This document shows, in pieces, positions 5,758 to 9,642 of a stretch of 9,642 bases of DNA (the stretch's first letter is position 1; every line of letters starts with the position of its first letter). Below the pieces are notes generated by a model. The model had not been told where the DNA came from, ran no database searches, and was given only the letters and a program-made list of their open reading frames with translations. The stretch lies in assembly GCA_027038775.1 (NCBI GenBank), contig JALWGP010000264.1, positions 1-9,642 of the forward strand. Reading direction: 5' to 3'. The position numbers and the translations under genes are program-made. This DNA comes from Sedimenticola sp. GTDB taxonomy: Bacteria > Pseudomonadota > Gammaproteobacteria > Chromatiales > Chromatiaceae.

Positions 5758-5802
5758 GTTGGCAGTCTTCGGTTGGTGGTTTGCAGAATGTCGATCGGGG
5801 GG

Positions 5803-5827
5803 TTCGCGGCGAAGGCGCCGCTCCTAC
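5803..5827 (-). repeat. REP unit of a second family
   Basis: Read on the minus strand it is GTAGGAGCGGCG, CCTT, CGCCGCGAA: a GTAG tetranucleotide followed by a stem-loop with GCGGCG/CGCCGC arms. This is the layout of the common Pseudomonas/Xanthomonas-type REPs and differs from the GATGGGCA family around the transposase. Its GTAG provides the TAG stop codon of ugd (5824-5826). No cognate transposase is in the window. Confidence 0.75.
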
Positions 5828-7146
5828 GGGCGGCCTATTCCATAGTAAAGGAACCCCATCCCCCGCATCCGTTCCGGGTCGTAGATGTTGCGGCCGTCGA
5901 AGATGACGGGGTTGTTCAGCTTGCCCTTGATGGCGTCGAAGTCGGGGCTGCGGAAGAGGTTCCACTCGGTGACCACGGCCAGGGCGTCGGCGCCGTCGGC
6001 GGCAGCCTCGGGCGAGTCGGCCAGTACCAAGTCGTCGCGCTCGCCGTAGATGCGGCGGCATTCGTCCATGGCTACGGGGTCGTGGGCCTGGACGCGGGCA
6101 CCCGCCTCCCACAGCGCTTCCATCAGCACCCGGCTGGGGGCCTCGCGCATGTCGTCGGTGTTGGGCTTGAAGGCCAGGCCCCACAGGGCGATGGTCCTGC
6201 CGGCCAGGTCGCCGTTGAAGTGGTCGTGGATCTTCTCGAACAGGCGCCGCTTCTGCCTGCGGTTCACCGACTCCACGGCGCTGAGCAGCTCGGCGTTGTA
6301 GCCCACTTCGTGGGCGGTGCGCTCCAGCGCCTGCACGTCCTTGGGGAAGCAGGAGCCGCCGTAGCCGCAGCCGGGATAGATGAAGGCGTAGCCGATGCGG
6401 CTGTCGGAACCGATGCCGTGGCGCACCTTCTCGATGTCGGCGCCCAGGCGCTCGGCCAGGTTGGCCAGCTCGTTCATGAAGCTGATCTTGGTGGCGAGCA
6501 TGGCGTTGGCGGCGTACTTGGTGAGCTCCGCCGAGCGGATGTCCATGGCGATGAGCCGGTCGCGGTTGCGGTTGAAAGGGGCGTAGAGGGCGCGCAGCAG
6601 CTCGGTGGTGCGCGGGTTGTCGGTGCCGATGACGATGCGGTCGGGCTTCATGAAATCCTCGATGGCCGCCCCCTCCTTGAGGAACTCGGGATTGGAGACC
6701 ACGTCGAACTCCACCTGCTTGCCGTGGCGGGCCAGGGTCTCCTCGATGCGGGCGCGCACCTTGTCGGCGGTGCCCACCGGCACCGTGGACTTGTCCACCA
6801 CGATGCGGTACTCGGTCATGTGCTCGGCGATGGTCTCGGCCACCGCCAGCACGTACTGCAGGTCGGCCGAGCCGTCCTCGTCGGGCGGGGTGCCCACGGC
6901 GATGAACTGGAAGAGGCCGTGGTCCACTGCCTCCTTCGGGTCGGTGGTGAAGGAGAGCCGCCCCGCGGCCATGTTGCGCTCCACCATCTGGTCCAGGTCG
7001 GGCTCCCAGATGGGGATGATCCCCTGGCGGAGCTTGTCGATCTTCTCCTGGTCCACGTCCATGCAGACCACCTCGTTGCCTACCTCTGCCAGGCAGGCGC
7101 CGGTGACCAGACCGACGTAGCCGCTTCCGAAAATGGTTACCTTCAT
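5824..7146 (-). CDS. ugd: UDP-glucose 6-dehydrogenase
   Basis: Ugd oxidises UDP-glucose to UDP-glucuronate in two NAD+-dependent steps in the cytoplasm. The 440-aa protein has the N-terminal NAD motif [20 protein letters not shown] (residues 7-26) and the central [17 protein letters not shown] segment. [17 protein letters not shown] follows, then the catalytic cysteine in GGSCFPKD (Cys266). The C-terminal UDP-binding domain has [19 protein letters not shown]. All key residues are present and the length is typical. The ATG at 7146 starts right at the Rossmann strand. A GGATAGG lies about 13 nt upstream, a little far for a ribosome binding site. It is the middle gene of three on this strand, followed by the epimerase that uses its product. 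A TATAAT in the 81-bp gap upstream suggests its own promoter. The stop codon falls inside a REP unit. Confidence 0.96.
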   Translation of the reverse strand: MKVTIFGSGYVGLVTGACLAEVGNEVVCMDVDQEKIDKLRQGIIPIWEPDLDQMVERNMAAGRLSFTTDPKEAVDHGLFQFIAVGTPPDEDGSADLQYVLAVAETIAEHMTEYRIVVDKSTVPVGTADKVRARIEETLARHGKQVEFDVVSNPEFLKEGAAIEDFMKPDRIVIGTDNPRTTELLRALYAPFNRNRDRLIAMDIRSAELTKYAANAMLATKISFMNELANLAERLGADIEKVRHGIGSDSRIGYAFIYPGCGYGGSCFPKDVQALERTAHEVGYNAELLSAVESVNRRQKRRLFEKIHDHFNGDLAGRTIALWGLAFKPNTDDMREAPSRVLMEALWEAGARVQAHDPVAMDECRRIYGERDDLVLADSPEAAADGADALAVVTEWNLFRSPDFDAIKGKLNNPVIFDGRNIYDPERMRGMGFLYYGIGRP

Positions 7147-7181
7147 GACTGTTTTTGCCTATCCGTGTGAAACTGGCGGGA

Positions 7182-7187
7182 ATTATA
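7182..7187 (-). promoter_or_regulatory. Possible -10 element for ugd
   Basis: A perfect TATAAT on the minus strand lies 35 bp upstream of the ugd ATG, in the 81-bp gap after the asparagine-synthase-like gene. No convincing -35 is seen at 16-18 bp (the bases there are close to TCCGGC), so an activator may be needed, or the gene may also be read from upstream. Confidence 0.4.
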
Positions 7188-7227
7188 CGCGCAACCGAAG
7201 GATTGCCGGAGGCCGCCACGGGCGAAG

Positions 7228-9027
7228 TCATTGTCCGTGGGTCTGCATCCACTCCTCCAGCATGATCAGCACCCAGATGAAGACTCCATAGTAGGTGGCA
7301 TGGCCGGTCTCCTGGGCGTGGATGATGCGGCCGATGAACTCGTCGTTCAGGAATCCCCGTGCTTTCACCCGCTCCAGCCTGTCGTGGGCGAACTCCTGGA
7401 GCGGCGCATACTCCTTCATCCACAGGCCAAAGGGCAGGCCGAAACCGTGCTTGTGCTTCTCCAGGGTCTTCTTCGCCAGGAAGTCCCGCATGGCGTAGCG
7501 GTAGAAGGCGCGCAGCTGCTGGCCCTGGAGCAGCATGTCGGCGGGGATGCGGGCGGCGAACTCCACCATCTCTTCCTGCAGCAGGGGGTAGCGCACGTCG
7601 ATGCCGGCCAGCTCGCACATGCGGTTCACCTTGCGCAGGTCGTTGTCGGCCAGGGTGAACTTGTGGTCGAGAAAGAGCATCTGCTTCACCAGGGGCGCCT
7701 CGCCGCACTGTTGCCAGCGCTGGCGCAGCAGGCGGATGGGCGCCTCGCCGTCCACCTGGGCGAGGAAGTCGGGGCTGAAGATCTCCGCCAGTGCAAATCG
7801 GTGGAGGAAGTTGTAGGTCTCCATCCGCTCGGGCATGGGCACCTTCGCCTGTTCGATGTAGCTCTTCACCTTGCGCAGGGGCGGCAGGTGGTTGGCCAGG
7901 GGCTCGATGAGGGCCGTCTTGAGCAGGGCGGGAACGCGACCGTAGAGGTCGAAGAGCTTCTGCTTGGCGTAGCGGGCGTTGCCGGCGAAGATCTCGTCAC
8001 CGCCATCGCCGGCCAGGAGCACCGCCTTGCCGTGCTCCCGGGCAAACTTGGCACAGTAATAGGCGGGGATGGCCGAGGCGTTGCCGAAGGGCTCGTCGTA
8101 GGCCCGGGCGGCCAGGGGGAGTGCCTCGAGCACGTCCCGGGGCGTGACGTAGTATTCGTGCAGGGTCGCGCCAAAGTGCTGTGCCGTGGCGCGGGCGTAC
8201 TCCATCTCGTCGAAGCCCTCGGCATCGAACCCGATGGCGAAGGCGTCTACCGGAGCGTCCGACAGCTTTTGCAGCACGCCGGTCACCGTGCTGCTGTCCA
8301 GTCCGCCACTGAGGAAGGTTCCGGTGGGGAGGTCTTCGGGAAGGCACCGGCGCACGACGCCTTCCAGGTGCCGGTGCAGTTCTTCCGCCAGGGTGTCGCG
8401 GTCTTCGCGCGCTTCGGAGAACTCCAGTTGCCAGTAGAAGCGCTGCTCCACCCTGCCGTCGCGGAATTCCAGGCACTCGCCGGGCTGGAGCTTGTGGATG
8501 CCGCTGAAGAGGGTGCCGGGGCTGGGTACCATGTGGAAGTAGAGGTAGTTGAAGAGCCCCTGAGGAGCCAGTTCCGACTCTACCGCGGGGTGGGCGAGGA
8601 TGCTGGAGACCTGGCTGCCGAAGACCAGGGTGTTCCCGGCCAGGGTCCAGGCCAGCGGGCGGATGCCGAGGCGGTCGACGGCGAGGAGGGCGCGGTGGTG
8701 ATCTTCATCCGAGACCACGAGGGTAAAATCGCCCCGAAGCCGCTCCAGTACCCCGCTGCCGTGGCGGCGGAACCCCTCCAGCAGGGCGTGGGCGTGGTCC
8801 TTTTCCACGGCGAGGCGGGCAAGCTCCGGGTCCTGCCATGCGGGATGGCCCTCGATGGCGGCGCGGCATTTTTCCCGTTGTGCTGCCCAGGCGGCATCGC
8901 CCCCTGCCGCCATGGCCCGTGTAAGACTGGCGCCCGCCTCCGGTGCCAGGACGGGGGAGAGCATGCTCTCGAGGAGAGCATCCGCAGTTTCGGGGGAGGC
9001 GCCGTGCCAGCCGCAGATCACACCCAT
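7228..9027 (-). CDS. Asparagine-synthase-like amidotransferase with aberrant glutaminase domain
   Basis: AsnB-type enzymes activate a carboxylate with ATP and amidate it. The 599-aa product has a convincing C-terminal synthetase domain. It includes the PP-loop FLSGGLDSST (about residues 238-247) and AIGFDAEGFDEMEYA. The LLAGDGGDEIFAGNARY motif follows (about 337-353), with a late DIRYPLL-like segment (DVRYPLL). The N-terminal Ntn/GATase domain is unusual. The protein starts MGVICGWHG, so the cysteine is residue 5 instead of residue 2. The RGPDD and FNGEIYN glutamine-site motifs are not recognisable, although the domain's end (LRGDFTLVV, AVDRLGIRPLAW, PGTLFSGIHKLQPGE) is kept. The ATG at 9027 is supported by GGAAG 7 nt upstream. 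It precedes ugd and the epimerase on the same strand, suggesting a surface-polysaccharide role. True asparagine synthesis cannot be excluded but is less likely. Confidence 0.88.
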   Translation of the reverse strand: MGVICGWHGASPETADALLESMLSPVLAPEAGASLTRAMAAGGDAAWAAQREKCRAAIEGHPAWQDPELARLAVEKDHAHALLEGFRRHGSGVLERLRGDFTLVVSDEDHHRALLAVDRLGIRPLAWTLAGNTLVFGSQVSSILAHPAVESELAPQGLFNYLYFHMVPSPGTLFSGIHKLQPGECLEFRDGRVEQRFYWQLEFSEAREDRDTLAEELHRHLEGVVRRCLPEDLPTGTFLSGGLDSSTVTGVLQKLSDAPVDAFAIGFDAEGFDEMEYARATAQHFGATLHEYYVTPRDVLEALPLAARAYDEPFGNASAIPAYYCAKFAREHGKAVLLAGDGGDEIFAGNARYAKQKLFDLYGRVPALLKTALIEPLANHLPPLRKVKSYIEQAKVPMPERMETYNFLHRFALAEIFSPDFLAQVDGEAPIRLLRQRWQQCGEAPLVKQMLFLDHKFTLADNDLRKVNRMCELAGIDVRYPLLQEEMVEFAARIPADMLLQGQQLRAFYRYAMRDFLAKKTLEKHKHGFGLPFGLWMKEYAPLQEFAHDRLERVKARGFLNDEFIGRIIHAQETGHATYYGVFIWVLIMLEEWMQTHGQ

Positions 9028-9084
9028 GTCGTTTCTTCCAGTGCAGTCCTCTCCATGGAAAGCGACATTCTACTGCAACTCGAT

Positions 9085-9098
9085 AACCGGTTCCGGTT
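9085..9098. promoter_or_regulatory. Inverted repeat in the divergent intergenic region
   Basis: AACCGG-TT-CCGGTT is a perfect 6-2-6 inverted repeat. It lies between the divergent asparagine-synthase-like and membrane-protein genes, just upstream of a TATAAT at 9118 and overlapping the expected -35 position. It could be an operator; no regulator can be named. Confidence 0.35.
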
Positions 9099-9117
9099 GT
9101 GCGCGTGATCGATACCC

Positions 9118-9123
9118 TATAAT
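9118..9123 (+). promoter_or_regulatory. Possible -10 element for the right-edge membrane protein
   Basis: A perfect TATAAT lies 35 bp before the start of the + strand membrane-protein gene. The bases at 17-bp spacing (GGTTGT, 9095-9100) are a poor -35 and overlap the inverted repeat at 9085-9098, so the promoter may be regulated. Confidence 0.45.
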
Positions 9124-9158
9124 GCGAAGTCCGTGCACCAGTGCCCCGTCCAGGAAGG

Positions 9159-9642
9159 ATGATGCCCAGTACTCCCCTTCGCAGCATCGGTTACAAGTGG
9201 CTGACCATCCTGTTGGCCGTGGTACTGGTGCAGTGCATGGAGGCGGTGGTGCTGCAGGGGAAGTATTCGCTGTTCACCGGGGGATTTCTCCAGCCCTACA
9301 GTTTCCGGTCGCTTCCGGACCGGCTGCTGTTCCTGATTCTCTCTTTTTGGATGAACGTGCTCCTCCTGGGAATCGTCGGCCATTTCTGGTTCTGGCTGGC
9401 AGACCGGCTGCGTCTTCGGCGGTTGACTGCGGCATACAATTTTCTGTTCGTCTCCGTTGCGCTCTTCGGGTTCTGGCTGGCCTTCAAGTTCAAGGTTCTC
9501 TCCTATTTCAGCGACACCCTGGACTTCGTCATTGCCAGGAATCTGGCGGGTGGAAGCCTTGATCATACTTTCGAGCAGCATCTCCGCCCGCCTGCGCAAG
9601 CGGCGCTCGAACGTGACGTTCGCGTTCAGGACGCCGAACAAC
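9159..9642 (+). CDS. Multi-spanning membrane protein, N-terminal part (3' end outside window)
   Basis: A frame open to the right edge starts at tandem ATG codons (9159 and 9162) right after AGGAAGG. The second ATG has the better ribosome-binding-site spacing. About 161 residues are visible. Three hydrophobic stretches look membrane-spanning: residues about 14-32 (WLTILLAVVLVQ), 56-81 (LLFLILSFWMNVLLLGIVG, then HFWFWLA) and 93-114 (YNFLFVSVALFGFWLAFKF). Basic loops such as RLRLRR lie between them. After the third comes a soluble-looking stretch with FEQHLRPPAQAALERD. I do not recognise a family. A membrane N-terminus of this shape occurs in LtaS-like sulfatases and phosphoethanolamine transferases, but no catalytic motif is visible to support that. 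It is divergent from the asparagine-synthase-like gene, with 131 bp between them. Confidence 0.8.
   Translation, partial: MMPSTPLRSIGYKWLTILLAVVLVQCMEAVVLQGKYSLFTGGFLQPYSFRSLPDRLLFLILSFWMNVLLLGIVGHFWFWLADRLRLRRLTAAYNFLFVSVALFGFWLAFKFKVLSYFSDTLDFVIARNLAGGSLDHTFEQHLRPPAQAALERDVRVQDAEQ

Noticed and set aside
4645..7170. Very long + strand open frame (about 840 codons) opposite the epimerase and ugd genes.
   Set aside because: It is antisense to two well-supported enzymes, has Val/His/Gly-rich composition typical of reversed GC-rich codons, and shows no domain. Its first part is translated REP sequence.
5255..7708. Long minus-strand open frame (about 817 codons) overlapping three real genes.
   Set aside because: It is a different frame of the same strand, rich in Arg/Pro/Gly/His, and crosses gene boundaries. 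It is a GC-skew shadow.
7231..9108. Long + strand open frame (about 625 codons) opposite the asparagine-synthase-like gene.
   Set aside because: It is antisense to a gene with clear motifs and has no recognisable motif of its own.

Overview
The window is GC-rich DNA with a dense bacterial layout. TypA, YcgL, tandem Slp lipoproteins and a REP-associated transposase with its palindromic repeats point to a gammaproteobacterium. A sulfur-oxidising or Chromatiales-like lineage is a guess from the repeat family and is not proven.

Left part (1-1600): the C-terminal half of the ribosome-associated GTPase TypA/BipA enters from the left edge on the + strand. It converges on a minus-strand higBA toxin-antitoxin locus. 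HigA is intact. The HigB toxin is broken by a net loss of about 19 nt that shifts the frame across its catalytic region. A 36-bp imperfect palindrome overlaps a good sigma70-type promoter and is the likely autoregulatory operator. A decayed REP-like palindrome follows.

Middle-left (1598-3916): a YcgL-family gene and a possible 51-aa hydrophobic small protein lie on the minus strand. Only 18 bp away, and divergent, is a + strand operon of two tandem Slp-family outer-membrane lipoproteins with very different C-terminal tails. Its third gene is an mARC/YcbX-like MOSC protein whose start lies one base after the second slp stop.

Middle (3931-4706): a REPtron. A RAYT (Y1/HUH transposase) gene is flanked on each side by head-to-head REP pairs whose GTAG tetranucleotides face inward. 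Three units lie upstream and two downstream. A REP unit of a different family lies in the ugd-epimerase gap, and its GTAG supplies the ugd stop codon.

Right part (4750-9027, all minus strand): an asparagine-synthase-like protein, UDP-glucose 6-dehydrogenase (Ugd) and a UDP-glucuronate 4-epimerase. The last two would convert UDP-glucose to UDP-glucuronate and then UDP-galacturonate for surface polysaccharide. The asparagine-synthase-like protein has a good synthetase domain but an aberrant glutaminase domain, and may amidate a uronic-acid sugar or another surface component (inference). A divergent membrane-protein gene (from 9159) runs off the right edge.

No wholly new system is evident. The most useful leads are the disabled toxin, the REPtron with two REP families, the unusual amidotransferase next to uronic-acid genes, and a probable unannotated small protein.
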